This document shows positions 17,720 through 28,534 of a stretch of 64,000 bases of DNA, one piece after another. How positions within the stretch are numbered: position 1 is the stretch's first letter; the number at the start of each line of letters is the position of its first letter. Below the pieces are notes generated by a model. The model was not told the DNA's origin. It made no database searches and worked only from the letters and a program-made list of their open reading frames with translations. The DNA comes from an uncultured Pelagibacteraceae bacterium (lineage in GTDB: Bacteria > Pseudomonadota > Alphaproteobacteria > Pelagibacterales > Pelagibacteraceae), in NCBI GenBank assembly GCA_902594235.1, contig CACJLJ010000002.1, positions 1-64,000 of the forward strand. The letters are read 5' to 3'. Made by a program: the position numbers and the translations under genes.

Positions 17720-18871
17720 GTGAATTTTAAATTAAAAGACTTAGGTCCCCAATTAGTTACAGTAATAGCTGTAGTTCTTATTTTTGGTTTTTTTACATAT
17801 AACGCACAAATCAATATGGAAAATAGAGGTATTGATTTTGGTTACGGTTTTTTATCTCAAGAATCATCTTTTGATGTTCAGTTTTCTTTAATTGAGTATG
17901 ATGGTTCTCACTCATATTTTAGAGCTTATTTAGTAGGTTTATTAAATACTATACTTGTTTCTGTTATTGGAATTATTATAGCAACAATAATTGGAGTTAT
18001 TGTTGGAGTAGCAAGATTATCCCCAAATTATTTGATAAATAAATTTGCAGCTTATTATGTAGAATTTTTTAGAAACATACCTCTACTTTTACAGATATTT
18101 TTTTGGTATTTTGCAGCATTAAGAGCCTTACCACTTCCTCAAGATGCTGAAGCAATTTTTGGTGTATTTTTTTTAACGATCAAAGGTCTATATGTTCCTG
18201 CTTTTATTTGGGAAAATTTTAATATTTTCTTTTACTCGATAGTTGCAGCAATAATTGCAATTATTGTAATTAGATTTCAGGCAAAAAAATTGCAAGAAAC
18301 GCAGGGTAAACAAATTCCTGTTTTTTTAATTGCAATCGGATTAATTTTTATTTTACCTCTTTTGAGTTTTTTAATTGGAGGTGTAAGTTTATCTTTTGAG
18401 ATTCCTAAATTAAAACAGTTGGCTGCTACTTCATTTGTTTATGATGGTGGGTTAAGTTTACCACCAGAACTAATTGCTTTAACTTTATCTCTATCACTTT
18501 ATACAGCAACATTTATTGCTGAATGTGTTAGGGCAGGTATTCAAGGAGTAGGAAAAGGTCAAAAGGAAGCGGCAGCATCTATTGGTTTAACACCTAATCA
18601 AGTTTTAAAACTAGTGATAATGCCTCAAGCATTGAGAATTATAATTCCACCAACAACTAATCAATATTTAAATTTAACAAAAAATTCCTCTCTAGCTGCT
18701 GCTATAGCATATCCAGATTTAGTTTTAGTTTTTGCTGGTACAGCTTTAATGCAAACTGGTAAAGCTATCGAGATTGTTTCGATTACAATGTTCACATATT
18801 TAAGTTTAAGTATTTCAATTTCAATTTTAATGAATTGGTACAATAAGAAAATAGCTATACAGGAAAAATAA
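17720..18871 (+). CDS. aapQ: General L-amino-acid ABC transporter permease AapQ
   Basis: A 383-residue inner-membrane permease with eight or so helices. The conserved permease loop (EAA region) reads GVGKGQKEAAASIGLTPNQ followed by the VIMPQALRIIIPPTTNQYL segment that contacts the ATPase, and YVEFFRNIPLLLQIFFWY is typical of polar amino-acid permeases. The start is a GTG at 17720, 23 bases after the terminator run; no better in-frame ATG keeps the N-terminal helix. The stop overlaps the aapM start. It forms the channel with AapM. Confidence 0.94.
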   Translation: MNFKLKDLGPQLVTVIAVVLIFGFFTYNAQINMENRGIDFGYGFLSQESSFDVQFSLIEYDGSHSYFRAYLVGLLNTILVSVIGIIIATIIGVIVGVARLSPNYLINKFAAYYVEFFRNIPLLLQIFFWYFAALRALPLPQDAEAIFGVFFLTIKGLYVPAFIWENFNIFFYSIVAAIIAIIVIRFQAKKLQETQGKQIPVFLIAIGLIFILPLLSFLIGGVSLSFEIPKLKQLAATSFVYDGGLSLPPELIALTLSLSLYTATFIAECVRAGIQGVGKGQKEAAASIGLTPNQVLKLVIMPQALRIIIPPTTNQYLNLTKNSSLAAAIAYPDLVLVFAGTALMQTGKAIEIVSITMFTYLSLSISISILMNWYNKKIAIQEK

Positions 18872-20313
18872 TGAACAATATTAATTTTTTAAAACCAGAT
18901 AAATCAAATCTAAATACTTTCTTGTATACAGGTTCTTTTTTATTTTTTATTAGCGTTTTAGATGTATTTTTAAATTCTTTTTTTAAGTTTAATTTTATTG
19001 GTTTTTTACCTAATTTTTTAAGTTTTTTTATGCCTTTAATATTAGGTTTTATAGGGCTTCATTTTATAAGAATTGAATATAGTGGAATTAAACAATTAGA
19101 CTTAATTAACAAACATATTAATACTAATAATTTCAATGCAATATTGTCTTTGTTAATAATTTTTATAATAATTAAATCAACACCACCAATATTAAACTGG
19201 TTTTTCATTGAGGCTAGCTTTTCTGGTGACAGTAAAGATGTATGTACAGGATCAGGTGCCTGCTGGACTTATATTAAAGTTTGGATGAGAAGATTTATGT
19301 ATGGAATGTACCCAAACGCAGAACAGTGGAGAATAAATCTCTCATTTATAGCGTTAGCTTTGCTAGGATCGGTTGGATATTTTGCTACTGATAGATTTAA
19401 GAAATACTTAACACTTTATTACGTTGTAATTTATCCTTTAATTGCATTTTTATTTATATTTTTCTTTATTTCAGGTGGTCCTGTATTTTTTGATTTTTCT
19501 TATGGAATAATAGCTGCAATTTTATCTATCATTGTTGGTTTTTTTATTCCTAGTAAATTTAAATTTTATTATTTCCTAATAGTTCCATTTGCTCTGTATA
19601 TTTTGCTAAAATACTTTCTTTTTTTCGAAGAATATATTGAGTTAGGAAAGTTAGAAGGTTTAAATTGGGTTGAAACTGGTGCTTGGGGAGGTTTATCTCT
19701 TACTTTTATAATATCTTTTTTCTGTTTGATATTCTGTTTTCCTATAGGAATGGCTTTTGCATTAGGCAGAAGATCAAGCTTTCCGTTAATTAGATATATA
19801 TCAATTGGTTTTATTGAATTTTGGAGAGGTGTTCCACTGATAACAGTTTTATTTATGTCTGCGGTTATGTTTCCAATGTTTTTACCAGCAGACTTTTTTA
19901 TAGATAAATTAGTTAGATGTATAATTGCTATATCATTATTTGAAGCAGCATATGTGGCTGAAGTAATAAGAGGTGGATTACAAGCTCTACCTAGAGGACA
20001 GTATGAAGCCGCGAAATCATTAGGTATGGGTTACTGGAAAATGCATATTTTTGTAATTTTACCTCAAGCTTTAAAATTAGTTATTCCAGGAATAGCCAAT
20101 ACTTTCTTGGCTTTAGTAAAAGATACTCCATTAATTTTTGTTGTTGGATTATTAGAAATAGTTGGAATGTTAAATTTAGCTAAAACTAACCCAGAATGGC
20201 TAGGATTTGCTATGGAAGGATACGTATTCGCTGCAATAATTTTCTGGATTATTTGTTATGCAATGAGTAAATATAGTTATAATCTAGAACAAAAATATAA
20301 AACTGATAGATAA
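18871..20313 (+). CDS. aapM: General L-amino-acid ABC transporter permease AapM
   Basis: A 480-residue permease longer than AapQ because of an extended N-terminal half with several extra helices, as in other AapM/BztC proteins. The binding-protein-dependent permease domain starts at about residue 270 ([12 protein letters not shown]), with [16 protein letters not shown] and the EAA-type loop [20 protein letters not shown] before [13 protein letters not shown]. It overlaps aapQ by one base and is followed five bases later by aapP, consistent with a single transport complex. Confidence 0.93.
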   Translation: MNNINFLKPDKSNLNTFLYTGSFLFFISVLDVFLNSFFKFNFIGFLPNFLSFFMPLILGFIGLHFIRIEYSGIKQLDLINKHINTNNFNAILSLLIIFIIIKSTPPILNWFFIEASFSGDSKDVCTGSGACWTYIKVWMRRFMYGMYPNAEQWRINLSFIALALLGSVGYFATDRFKKYLTLYYVVIYPLIAFLFIFFFISGGPVFFDFSYGIIAAILSIIVGFFIPSKFKFYYFLIVPFALYILLKYFLFFEEYIELGKLEGLNWVETGAWGGLSLTFIISFFCLIFCFPIGMAFALGRRSSFPLIRYISIGFIEFWRGVPLITVLFMSAVMFPMFLPADFFIDKLVRCIIAISLFEAAYVAEVIRGGLQALPRGQYEAAKSLGMGYWKMHIFVILPQALKLVIPGIANTFLALVKDTPLIFVVGLLEIVGMLNLAKTNPEWLGFAMEGYVFAAIIFWIICYAMSKYSYNLEQKYKTDR

Positions 20314-20318
20314 AAAAT

Positions 20319-21053
20319 ATGTCTGATAGCATAATCCAAATAAGTAATATGAATAAATGGTTTGGAGATTTCCAAGTTTTAAAAGGAATTAACTTAGAAG
20401 TAAAACCAAAGCAAAAAATTGTAGTATGTGGTCCATCAGGTTCAGGTAAATCAACCTTAATAAGATGTATTAACAGATTAGAAGAACATCAAGAAGGAAA
20501 TATAGTTGTAGACGGTACAGAATTAACGGAAGATACAAAAAATATTGAACAGATAAGAGCTGAAGTTGGAATGGTATTTCAACAATTTAATTTATTCCCA
20601 CATTTATCTATTTTAGATAATTGCACACTTGCTCCAATATGGGTAAAGAAAATGCCTAAAAAGGAAGCAGAAGAATTAGCTTTAAAACATTTAGAAAGAG
20701 TACAAATACTTGATCAAGCACAAAAATATCCTGGTCAATTATCAGGTGGACAACAACAAAGAGCAGCAATAGCACGAGCTTTATGTATGGAGCCAAAAAT
20801 AATGCTTTTTGATGAACCAACTTCAGCCTTAGACCCAGAAATGATTAAAGAAGTTCTTGATGTAATGGTAAATTTAGCAAAACAAGGTATGACAATGATT
20901 GTTGTTACACATGAAATGGGGTTTGCTAAAGAAGTTGCTGATCAAATGATATTTATGGATGAAGGAATGATAGTGGAAAAAGCTGATACAAAGGAATTTT
21001 TTGCTAATCCAAAGAGTGATAGAACCAAACTTTTCTTGAGCCAGATACTATAG
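20319..21053 (+). CDS. aapP: General L-amino-acid ABC transporter ATPase AapP
   Basis: A 244-residue ABC ATPase with all motifs: Walker [10 protein letters not shown] (about 39-47), Q-loop [11 protein letters not shown], signature LSGGQQQR, Walker [13 protein letters not shown] and the switch His in VVTHEMGF. It belongs to the polar amino-acid (GlnQ/HisP/AapP) subfamily and powers the AapQM permease. It is the last gene of the aap operon. A short A/T-only stem at about 21070-21089 follows, too weak to call as a terminator. Confidence 0.96.
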   Translation: MSDSIIQISNMNKWFGDFQVLKGINLEVKPKQKIVVCGPSGSGKSTLIRCINRLEEHQEGNIVVDGTELTEDTKNIEQIRAEVGMVFQQFNLFPHLSILDNCTLAPIWVKKMPKKEAEELALKHLERVQILDQAQKYPGQLSGGQQQRAAIARALCMEPKIMLFDEPTSALDPEMIKEVLDVMVNLAKQGMTMIVVTHEMGFAKEVADQMIFMDEGMIVEKADTKEFFANPKSDRTKLFLSQIL

Positions 21054-21116
21054 ACAGTACCAATTTCAAGCTTTTTTTCTTAAAAAAAAGGATAAGTATT
21101 TCTTGACACAATTATC

Positions 21117-21171
21117 AGGTATTAGGGTTTTCTGAGGAAAATAAAAAAATTTATAGTTGCAGTAGGTATTA
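21117..21171 (+). repeat. Direct repeat AGGTATTA upstream of the XRE regulator
   Basis: The octamer AGGTATTA occurs at 21117-21124 and 21164-21171, 47 bases apart, in the gap before the helix-turn-helix gene; the second copy forms a small dyad TAGGT/ACCTA (21163-21178). Such a pair could be an operator for autoregulation, but chance cannot be excluded. Confidence 0.3.
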
Positions 21172-21200
21172 AAACCTAGTTCAATAAGTTTTTTAAAAAA

Positions 21201-21216
21201 TTAAGAGGGGTCTTAA
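21201..21216 (+). promoter_or_regulatory. Shine-Dalgarno sequence inside a perfect hairpin
   Basis: TTAAGA (21201-21206), GGGG (21207-21210) and TCTTAA (21211-21216) form a perfect six-pair stem with the G-rich ribosome-binding core in the loop and the A of the start codon as the last stem base. It fixes the start of the regulator gene at 21216 and suggests that initiation is sensitive to local structure. Confidence 0.5.
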
Positions 21217-21587
21217 TGGAAGATAATTTTAATAAGCATTTAGGCAATAAGCTTAAGCTTAGAAGGTTAGCGTTAGGTTTAACGCAAACTAAAGTGGCAA
21301 AGGCAATCAACGTAACATTTCAACAAATTCAAAAATATGAAAAGGGTACCAATGGAGTTAGTTCAATAAGGTTATTGCAACTTTCTAACTATTTAAAAGT
21401 ACCAATAAACTATTTTTTTGAGGATTTTTCTGAATATTTAATAAATATTGAAAAATCTAAAGAAGGGCATATGAACGTTAATTATAATTTTTTGGTAAAG
21501 CTATATTCAGAATTGAATTCTGATCAAAAATTAAAATTTAACAAATCATTACAGGTATCTAGTAACAATATATCTAAAGTTGGTTAA
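21216..21587 (+). CDS. XRE-family helix-turn-helix regulator
   Basis: A 123-residue protein with an N-terminal HTH_3 domain (about 9-65): LGNKLKLRRLALGLTQTKVA, then FQQIQKYEKGTNGVSSIRL and VPINYFFEDF. This matches the short XRE regulators common in alphaproteobacteria, which bind DNA as dimers. The C-terminal 55 residues are polar and match nothing I recognise. The aap operon upstream and tRNA-Asn downstream suggest no clear target. The start follows a strong GGGG ribosome-binding core in a hairpin. A gene name or ligand cannot be given. Confidence 0.88.
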   Translation: MEDNFNKHLGNKLKLRRLALGLTQTKVAKAINVTFQQIQKYEKGTNGVSSIRLLQLSNYLKVPINYFFEDFSEYLINIEKSKEGHMNVNYNFLVKLYSELNSDQKLKFNKSLQVSSNNISKVG

Positions 21588-21591
21588 TTTT

Positions 21592-21667
21592 TGGCTCCTC
21601 GGGCAGGACTCGAACCTGCGACCAATTGATTAACAGTCAACTGCTCTACCAACTGAGCTACCGAGGA
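21592..21667 (-). tRNA. tRNA-Asn (anticodon GTT)
   Basis: On the minus strand the sequence begins TCCTCGGTAGCTCAGTTGG and folds into a standard cloverleaf: acceptor TCCTCGG/CCGAGGA, anticodon stem TTGAC/..CAA with loop centred on GTT, T-arm GCAGG TTCGAGT CCTGC, encoded CCA (TGG at 21592-21594 on the plus strand). It lies five bases after the convergent XRE gene. Together with tRNA-Cys it fills the 324-base stretch 21588-21911 without protein genes. Confidence 0.96.
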
Positions 21668-21717
21668 ATGTAAAAAGCTCAACTTACTTTTTTTTCTCAC
21701 TAAAACAAGATTTTTTT

Positions 21718-21791
21718 TGGAGGCAACGCCCGGAATCGAACCGGGATACAAGGATTTGCAATCCTCTGCGTAACCATTCCGCCACGTTGCC
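21718..21791 (-). tRNA. tRNA-Cys (anticodon GCA)
   Basis: On the minus strand the 74-base sequence starts GGCAACGTGGCGGAATGG and ends with the discriminator T and encoded CCA. Acceptor GGCAACG/CGTTGCC, anticodon stem AGGAT/ATCCT around TTGCAAA (anticodon GCA), T-arm CCCGG TTCGATT CCGGG. It is 50 bases upstream of tRNA-Asn on the same strand and probably in the same transcript. The following 120 bases (21792-21911) up to valS hold no gene I can see, only AT-rich promoter-like sequence. Confidence 0.96.
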
Positions 21792-21911
21792 GTATGTTTT
21801 AGATGATAGCTACAAGGGTTTTATATAAAATATTTGCAATTAGTCTATTAAATAACGTTCCAATTTGATTATTGTTAATTTAGATTATTAAATTATAAAC
21901 TAATTACACCC

Positions 21912-24539
21912 ATGATAAGCGATAAATATATACATTCTAAAGTTGAAGATAAAATTTATGCTTATTGGGAGAAAAATAAATTATTTAAACCTCAAAAAAA
22001 TTCAAAAAAATTTTCAATCGTAATACCCCCGCCAAATGTTACCGGAAGTTTACACATGGGGCATGCCTTAAATAATTCAATTCAAGATTTTTTAGTTCGA
22101 TATTACAGAATGAATAACTATGAAACTTTATGGCAACCTGGAACTGATCACGCAGGTATTGCTACCCAAGCACTTGTTGAAAGAAAATTAGAAAAAGAGG
22201 ATTTAAATAAAAACAGTCTTGGAAGAGAAAAATTTATAGAAAAAGTGTGGGAATGGAAAAATGAATATGGAGATATCATAATCAATCAATTAAAAAAACT
22301 TGGATGTTCTTGCGATTGGTCACGAAATGCATTTACTATGGATGAAAATTTATCCAAATCTGTAATCAAAGTTTTTGTCGAATTACATAAAAAGAAATTA
22401 ATCTACAAAGCTGAAAAACTCGTAAATTGGGATACAGTTTTAAAAACTGCCATTTCAGATTTGGAAGTTGATCAAAGAGAGATGAATTCTAAAATTTATT
22501 ATATTAGATATCCAATTGAAAATTCCTCAGAATTTATAACTATTGCGACAACTAGACCAGAAACAATGCTCGGAGATACTGCGATCGCAGTCAATCCAAA
22601 AGATAAAAGATACAAAAAGTATGTTGGTAAAACTGTCACAATACCAATTGTAGGTAGAAAAATTAAAATTATTAAAGACAACTACGCAGATCCAGAACAG
22701 GGTACAGGAGCATTAAAGATTACCCCAGCGCATGATTTTAATGATTACGATGTAGGTCAAAGAAATAAACTTGAAATCATAAATATTTTCACAGAAGAAG
22801 GAAAAATTAATAATAACGCTCCTCATGATTATATAGGTTTAGATAGATTTGATGCACGTAAAAAATTATTGAATGAACTTAAAGAAAAAGACTTTTTTGT
22901 TAAAGAAGAAAATATTAAGAATAAAGTTCCTTACGGTGATAGATCTAATTCTGTTATAGAACCTTTTTTAACTGAACAATGGTTTGTTGATGCAAAAAAA
23001 TTAGCTGTAAAAGCAAAAAAAATAGTTAAAACAAAAAAGACAAATTTCTTTCCAACTAATTGGTCTAAAACTTATTTTCAATGGATGAACAATATTGAAC
23101 CGTGGTGTGTTTCAAGACAACTTTGGTGGGGTCATCAAATACCTGCATGGTATGGACCTGATAAAAAAATATTTGTTGCAACAAATGAAGTAGATGCAAA
23201 AAAACAAGCTAAAAAATTTTATAAAAAAGATGTTGAAATAACTAGAGATCCAGATGTTTTGGATACATGGTTTTCATCTGGTTTATGGCCTTTTGCAACA
23301 TTAGGTTGGCCTGATAAAAAAGATTTTGTTAAGAAATTTTATCCTACTTCAGTTTTAGTTACAGGTTTTGATATCATCTTCTTTTGGGTTGCTAGAATGA
23401 TGATGTTTGGAATGGAATTTTTAAATAAAGAACCTTTTAAAGATATTTATGTTCATGCACTTGTAAGAGATGAAAAAGGACAAAAAATGTCTAAGTCAAA
23501 AGGTAATGTTATTGATCCATTAGATTTAATAGAAAAGTATAGTGCTGATGCTTTAAGGTTTACATTGTTATCAATGGCATCTCCAGGAACAGATGTAAAG
23601 CTTTCTGAAGATAGAGTTAAAGGATATAGGAATTTTTTAAATAAATTATGGAATGCCAATAATTTCTTAATTACAAATAAATGTGATTTTAAGAAAACTG
23701 ATAAAGTTCCAAAAACAACACTTAATATAAATAAATGGATATATTCTGAGTTAATAGAAATTAAAAACAAAATTCAAAAAAATATTGAGGATTACCGTTT
23801 TGATGAGGCTGCTAAAAATGCCTATCAGTTTTCTTGGCACTCGTATTGTGATTGGTACATCGAACTTTCAAAAACAATACTTTACTCAGATGATAAAAAA
23901 GCTCAAAAAGAAGTAAAAGAGGTATCTGCTTACATCTTCAAACAGATACTTGTAATGCTTCATCCTTTTATTCCATTTGTGACTGAAGAAATTTGGTTAA
24001 AAAACAAGTTTGATAAATCGAACAAGAATTTTCTCATGTATAAAAATTGGCCATCTGGTAAAGCTAAAAAAGATCAATCTCAAAAAGATGTTGAAAAGAT
24101 TATTAATATAATTTCAGAATTAAGATCTTTTAAAAATGAGTTAAATGTAAGTCCCGGTTCATTTGTTGATATATCAATTAATAAAATTGCTAAAAAGAAC
24201 AAAACTTTAATGTCTAATAATGAAGTAGTCCTTAAAAGGCTGGGTCGTATAAATAATTTTTTTGATAAAGATCAAGCTAGGCCATCAGCTACACTAGTTA
24301 TATCTGGAGACATATTTAAGATATATTTTGATGAGAATGTTGATTTAAATTTAATAAAAGAAAATTTAGTTAAAAGACAGGGTAAATATCAGGAAGAAAT
24401 GGACAAGATATCACAACGATTATCTAATAAAGGATTTACTGATAGAGCACCAAAAAATATTGTTGAACAAGAAAAAACTAACTATAGTAATTTAAAAGAT
24501 GATATCAAAAAAATATCATTAACGATTGAAAGTTTATAA
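21912..24539 (+). CDS. valS: Valyl-tRNA synthetase
   Basis: ValS charges tRNA-Val. The 875-residue class Ia enzyme has the HIGH-type motif [16 protein letters not shown] (about 39-54), the editing domain with [37 protein letters not shown], the KMSKS motif [12 protein letters not shown] (about 526-537), the anticodon-binding helical domain, and a C-terminal coiled-coil arm (about 810-875), the hallmark of ValS compared with LeuS and IleS. The stop overlaps the ilvD start (TAATG), so a branched-chain amino-acid enzyme is co-transcribed with the synthetase for its product. Confidence 0.98.
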   Translation: MISDKYIHSKVEDKIYAYWEKNKLFKPQKNSKKFSIVIPPPNVTGSLHMGHALNNSIQDFLVRYYRMNNYETLWQPGTDHAGIATQALVERKLEKEDLNKNSLGREKFIEKVWEWKNEYGDIIINQLKKLGCSCDWSRNAFTMDENLSKSVIKVFVELHKKKLIYKAEKLVNWDTVLKTAISDLEVDQREMNSKIYYIRYPIENSSEFITIATTRPETMLGDTAIAVNPKDKRYKKYVGKTVTIPIVGRKIKIIKDNYADPEQGTGALKITPAHDFNDYDVGQRNKLEIINIFTEEGKINNNAPHDYIGLDRFDARKKLLNELKEKDFFVKEENIKNKVPYGDRSNSVIEPFLTEQWFVDAKKLAVKAKKIVKTKKTNFFPTNWSKTYFQWMNNIEPWCVSRQLWWGHQIPAWYGPDKKIFVATNEVDAKKQAKKFYKKDVEITRDPDVLDTWFSSGLWPFATLGWPDKKDFVKKFYPTSVLVTGFDIIFFWVARMMMFGMEFLNKEPFKDIYVHALVRDEKGQKMSKSKGNVIDPLDLIEKYSADALRFTLLSMASPGTDVKLSEDRVKGYRNFLNKLWNANNFLITNKCDFKKTDKVPKTTLNINKWIYSELIEIKNKIQKNIEDYRFDEAAKNAYQFSWHSYCDWYIELSKTILYSDDKKAQKEVKEVSAYIFKQILVMLHPFIPFVTEEIWLKNKFDKSNKNFLMYKNWPSGKAKKDQSQKDVEKIINIISELRSFKNELNVSPGSFVDISINKIAKKNKTLMSNNEVVLKRLGRINNFFDKDQARPSATLVISGDIFKIYFDENVDLNLIKENLVKRQGKYQEEMDKISQRLSNKGFTDRAPKNIVEQEKTNYSNLKDDIKKISLTIESL

Positions 24540-26257
24540 TGCGGAAGTTTAACAAGAAAAAATTACCAAGTAGACATACATCATTAGGGCCAGATAGAGC
24601 CCCTCATAGATCTTTTTATTATGCAATGGGTGAGACTGAAAAAGATGTTTCCAAACCATTTGTAGGTGTTGTATCAACATGGAATGAAGCAGCGCCATGT
24701 AATATTGCTTTAATGAGACAAGCTCAGTCAGTTAAAAAGGGTGTAAGAGCTTCAGGAGGAACTCCAAGAGAATTTTGTACAATCACTGTCACTGATGGTA
24801 TTGCAATGGGTCATGAGGGAATGAAATCCTCCTTAATCTCAAGAGAAGTAATTGCAGATAGTGCTGAATTAACTGTAAGAGGTCATTGTTACGATGCATT
24901 AGTGGGTATCGCAGGTTGTGATAAGTCTTTACCAGGTTTAATGATGTCAATGGTAAGATTAAACGTACCAAGTGTTTTTATTTATGGAGGATCAATACTT
25001 CCAGGAAAATATAAAGGTAAAGATGTAACTGTTGTAGATGTTTTTGAAGCTGTTGGAAAACATTCTTCAGGTCAAATGTCAGCAAAAGAATTAAGAAAAT
25101 TAGAATTAGTTGCATGCCCTACTGCTGGAGCTTGCGGGGGACAATTTACTGCAAATACTATGGCCTGTGTATCAGAAGCTATTGGTTTAGCATTACCATA
25201 TTCAGCAGGAACACCTGCTCCATATGAAGAAAGAGATAAATATGCAAAAGCAAGTGGCCGAATGGTAATGGAATTATTAGCTAAAAGAATTAAACCAAGA
25301 GATATCGTTACAAGAAAAGCATTGGAAAATGCTGCAACAATTGTTGCTGCAACAGGTGGTTCAACTAATGCAGCATTACACTTACCAGCTATTGCAAATG
25401 AAGCTGGAATTAAATTTGATTTAATGGATGTAGCAAAGATATTTAAAAGAACACCTTATCTTGCAGATTTAAAACCAGGTGGAAAATATGTTGCAAAAGA
25501 TATGTGGTTAGCAGGTGGTGTACCAATGTTATTAAAAACTTTATATGATGGTGGTTATATTCATGGTGACTGTATGACAGTTACAGGTAAAACAATGAAA
25601 GAAAATTTAAAGGGAATTAAATTTAATCCAAAACAAAAAGTTTTAAGAGCTTATAACAGACCATTATCACCAGACGGAGGTGTTGTAGGATTAAAAGGTA
25701 ATTTAGCTCCGGAAGGTGGGATTGTTAAAATTGCTGGACTTAAAAAATTACAATTTACTGGAAGAGCAAGATGCTTTGATAATGAAGAAAGTGCAATGAA
25801 AGCAGTTCAGAGTAGAAAATATAAAGATGGCGATGTAATTATTATTAGATACGAAGGACCAGTAGGGGGACCAGGTATGAGAGAAATGCTTTCAACAACG
25901 GGTGCAATTTATGGTCAAGGTAAAGGAGAAAAAGTTGCTTTAATAACTGACGGAAGATTTTCGGGTGCAACAAGAGGATTTTGTGTGGGTCACGTAGGCC
26001 CTGAGGCTGCTTTAGGTGGTCCTATCGCTCTTTTACGTAATGGAGATGTTATTGATATTGATGCTAAGAAAGGGACTATTAATGTTCGATTAACTAGAGC
26101 TCAATTAGCTTCAAGAAAAAGAAAATGGAAGGCTAGAAAATCTGATTTTGGATCAGGAACACTTTGGAAATATGCTCAAACAGTAGGACCGGCATATTTA
26201 GGAGCACCAACTCATCCTGGTAAGAAAAAAGAAGTTAAGGATTATTCAAAAATTTAA
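24539..26257 (+). CDS. ilvD: Dihydroxy-acid dehydratase
   Basis: IlvD dehydrates 2,3-dihydroxy acids to 2-oxo acids in valine, leucine and isoleucine synthesis. The 572-residue protein belongs to the IlvD/Edd family with cluster-binding cysteines in GCDKSLPG and [17 protein letters not shown], and the C-terminal [14 protein letters not shown] and [20 protein letters not shown] motifs. It is of the iron-sulfur IlvD type rather than Edd, based on length and motif spacing. It overlaps valS and manC by one base each. The gene is visibly richer in GC-ending and GGT/GCA codons than its neighbours, in line with strong conservation. Confidence 0.97.
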   Translation: MRKFNKKKLPSRHTSLGPDRAPHRSFYYAMGETEKDVSKPFVGVVSTWNEAAPCNIALMRQAQSVKKGVRASGGTPREFCTITVTDGIAMGHEGMKSSLISREVIADSAELTVRGHCYDALVGIAGCDKSLPGLMMSMVRLNVPSVFIYGGSILPGKYKGKDVTVVDVFEAVGKHSSGQMSAKELRKLELVACPTAGACGGQFTANTMACVSEAIGLALPYSAGTPAPYEERDKYAKASGRMVMELLAKRIKPRDIVTRKALENAATIVAATGGSTNAALHLPAIANEAGIKFDLMDVAKIFKRTPYLADLKPGGKYVAKDMWLAGGVPMLLKTLYDGGYIHGDCMTVTGKTMKENLKGIKFNPKQKVLRAYNRPLSPDGGVVGLKGNLAPEGGIVKIAGLKKLQFTGRARCFDNEESAMKAVQSRKYKDGDVIIIRYEGPVGGPGMREMLSTTGAIYGQGKGEKVALITDGRFSGATRGFCVGHVGPEAALGGPIALLRNGDVIDIDAKKGTINVRLTRAQLASRKRKWKARKSDFGSGTLWKYAQTVGPAYLGAPTHPGKKKEVKDYSKI

Positions 26258-27447
26258 TGAAAATACGCCCAGTTATTTTATGTGGTGGAGCAGGAACACG
26301 ACTTTGGCCTAACGCTAAAAAACACCAAGCTAAACAGTTTATAGATTTTGGTAATTGGACTTTATTGGGAAAAACTTTAGAGAGAGTTAAAGCATCTATA
26401 TTTGATGCCCCAATTATAAGTACTAATGCAAAATATTTAAGACAAGTTAAACAACATCTAAAGAAACACAAAATAAGAAAATTCAAAATAGTTTTAGAGC
26501 CAGCTAAAAAAAATACAGCACCAGCTATTTTAAGTACTGCTTTAATCAAAGATATTCCAAACGAACAACCTTTGATGTTCTTGGCCGCTGATCATTTGAT
26601 AGAGAAGGTTGGTTTATTCAATAAAGCTATCAAAAAGAATCAAAAGAAACTCACCCAAAAAAATATCTTTATCTTTGGAATTAAACCCACAATGCCTTCA
26701 AGTGAATTTGGTTATTTTTTAACACAAAGTAATAAAGTAACTAGATTTGTAGAAAAACCCAAAGAAGCTAAAGCTAAACAAATAATTAGAAAAAAAGGTT
26801 ATTGGAATTCTGGCATGTTTTATTTGAGAAAAGACTCAATCATTAATAATTTTAAAAAATACCAACCAAATATTTACCGAAACTGTAACAAAGCTGTAAC
26901 AAAAGCAAAATATAAAAGTAATGTGTATTATTTAAACAAACAAGCATTCATCAAGGCAACAGCAAAGTCTTTTGACTATGCAATATTAGAAAAAACGAGA
27001 GATATTAATGCTATTAAATTAGATATTCCTTGGTCTGATTTAGGGTCTTGGAAAGAAATTTGCAAAATGTATGGAAGAAATAAAAGACATTATTATAAAA
27101 AGAAAAATGTATTTCATAGACCTTGGGGCAGTTATGTTAATCTATTCAATGGTAAGGAATTCTTAATTAAAGAATTGTATGTAAAACCAAAAGGTATATT
27201 AAGTCTACAGAAACATCACCATAGAGCTGAACATTGGGTAGTAACCCAAGGTAAACCTAAAATTACTTTAAATAAGAAATATTTTACAATGAAACCTGAT
27301 GAAACTATCTTTATTCCATTAGGTGCAATTCATAGAATAGAAAATCCTTATAAAAAACCGGTTAAAATAATTGAAGCTCAAGTAGGTTCGATTTTAAAAG
27401 AAACAGATATTGTTCGATACCAGGACGTTTATGGCCGTGTTAAATAA
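26257..27447 (+). CDS. manC: Mannose-1-phosphate guanylyltransferase (with cupin C-terminal domain)
   Basis: A 396-residue protein with an N-terminal nucleotidyltransferase domain (VILCGGAGTRLWP, LFLAADH-like FLAADHLIEK, VEKPKEA, GYWNSGMF) and a C-terminal type II phosphomannose-isomerase cupin (about 285-390; RPWGSYVNL, LQKHHHRAEHWVV with metal-binding His, IPLGAIHRIENP). It makes GDP-mannose for cell-surface polysaccharide. The family average is about 470, so this is a compact version with a shortened linker; no key motif is missing. It ends in a hairpin and is convergent with the permease gene. Confidence 0.92.
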   Translation: MKIRPVILCGGAGTRLWPNAKKHQAKQFIDFGNWTLLGKTLERVKASIFDAPIISTNAKYLRQVKQHLKKHKIRKFKIVLEPAKKNTAPAILSTALIKDIPNEQPLMFLAADHLIEKVGLFNKAIKKNQKKLTQKNIFIFGIKPTMPSSEFGYFLTQSNKVTRFVEKPKEAKAKQIIRKKGYWNSGMFYLRKDSIINNFKKYQPNIYRNCNKAVTKAKYKSNVYYLNKQAFIKATAKSFDYAILEKTRDINAIKLDIPWSDLGSWKEICKMYGRNKRHYYKKKNVFHRPWGSYVNLFNGKEFLIKELYVKPKGILSLQKHHHRAEHWVVTQGKPKITLNKKYFTMKPDETIFIPLGAIHRIENPYKKPVKIIEAQVGSILKETDIVRYQDVYGRVK

Positions 27448-27458
27448 TTAACACGACC
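27433..27458. terminator. Hairpin between convergent manC and PiT-like genes
   Basis: CGTGTTAA (27436-27443) pairs with TTAACACG (27448-27455) around ATAA, with two further G-C pairs after one mismatch. The stem includes the manC stop codon and lies 13 bases before the stop of the convergent gene. No U-run is present on either side, so it may act as a processing or roadblock hairpin rather than a classical terminator. Confidence 0.4.
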
Positions 27459-27470
27459 ACACAAACAAGT

Positions 27471-28436
27471 TTAAAACCAACTATTTGGAATAATTATATA
27501 GTGAATTGCTAAAACAATTCCAACCGATACACTTAGTCCAAAGATCATTTTAAGAAAGTCTTTACCAATTAATGGGAAGACATACTTAAACTTATAATCT
27601 TTATTCATTGTTGAAATTGCAAGTTCTCTACCACATAATAAACCAACGAAAACCCATGTTGTTGACATTGGTAAGTCGTTTAATTCTTTAAAATAGTATA
27701 GGACAGCAGCATAAATTACGTTAATAATCGTAGCTGATCTCGCATATCTCGTTCCTGTTTTCTCTAAAACCACAGTTTGAATACGTCCACCCTGTATGTA
27801 AAAGATGTAAAATAACAAAGCTGTAAAATATGCCATTACAATTAAAAGTAATGAAATATCTAACTCTCTTGGAAGATAGACAGCAATATTAGCTACATCG
27901 TGAGACAACCAAACCCACCATAACCAACCTGAAGTAACCCATACTGAGTTTCTCCAAAAGCCTATATACTTTTCATCAACTTCATCTAATTTTTCATTAA
28001 TAAATTTTGAAACAGCTATCCAAGCAATATAAGCGACCATTGCCGCTAAACCATATCCAACTACACTTTTTAATAGCATTTTTTCAAGCACAACTGTTGA
28101 AGCAAATGCTGAAAGAACTAAGAAAGTAGTAGATACCGGTATTCCAATTCTTGTTAATAATAACAATATTGCAGGTGCTACTGCGTGATACCATTGAATT
28201 TCTTGATAAGGTATTCTGGTTAGTCTTCCGTAAGAAATATCACCATCATACGAATACCATCCCCACGCTAAAGCTATGATCATTACACTCGAAGCAGATC
28301 CTGCAAGTACATACCATTTAAACCACTTCTTTTTTGAAGCTATAAAAGTACCTAGTGTTTGAATTGAGTCGTTAGCGATTACGCTATAACCGGCAAGGGC
28401 AAACCCTATAACCGTGTAAATTAAAGTCATATCCAT
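27471..28436 (-). CDS. PiT-like (inorganic phosphate transporter superfamily) permease
   Basis: A 321-residue protein with about eight or nine membrane helices. Two segments recall the inverted repeat signatures of PiT transporters: VIANDSIQTLGTFIASKK near the N-terminus (compare GANDVANAFGT) and LPMSTTWVFVGLLCGRELA near the C-terminus, with GIPVSTTFLVLSAFAST in between. PiT proteins carry phosphate with sodium or protons, and some relatives carry sulfate. The similarity is distant, so the substrate is uncertain. The start has an excellent ribosome-binding site (AAGGAG, five bases before ATG). It has its own promoter and structured leader and is separate from the zinc genes upstream. Confidence 0.6.
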   Translation of the reverse strand: MDMTLIYTVIGFALAGYSVIANDSIQTLGTFIASKKKWFKWYVLAGSASSVMIIALAWGWYSYDGDISYGRLTRIPYQEIQWYHAVAPAILLLLTRIGIPVSTTFLVLSAFASTVVLEKMLLKSVVGYGLAAMVAYIAWIAVSKFINEKLDEVDEKYIGFWRNSVWVTSGWLWWVWLSHDVANIAVYLPRELDISLLLIVMAYFTALLFYIFYIQGGRIQTVVLEKTGTRYARSATIINVIYAAVLYYFKELNDLPMSTTWVFVGLLCGRELAISTMNKDYKFKYVFPLIGKDFLKMIFGLSVSVGIVLAIHYIIIPNSWF

Positions 28437-28441
28437 TTTAT

Positions 28442-28490
28442 CTCCTTAATATTATTGTTTTCGGTTCCTATTGATTCATGACTCAAGGAG
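28442..28490 (-). promoter_or_regulatory. Possible ribosome-binding-site-sequestering leader of the PiT-like gene
   Basis: In the mRNA (minus strand), CUCCUUGA (28490-28483) can pair over eight positions (one G-U) with UUAAGGAG (28449-28442), the ribosome-binding site of the permease. The 33-base loop between them is long. The upstream arm also lies in an imperfect 16-base palindrome TTGAGTCATGAATCAA (28486-28471; 7 of 8 pairs), which could form a competing hairpin. This is the layout of a translational switch, but no known riboswitch class was recognised. Confidence 0.4.
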
Positions 28491-28534
28491 TATGTAATTC
28501 TAGATGAAAAAAAATTCTATATAAAAATTTATTG

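Noticed and set aside
21103-21131. TTGACA as a promoter for the XRE gene
   Set aside because: The -35 hexamer is perfect but no acceptable -10 element occurs 15-19 bases downstream.
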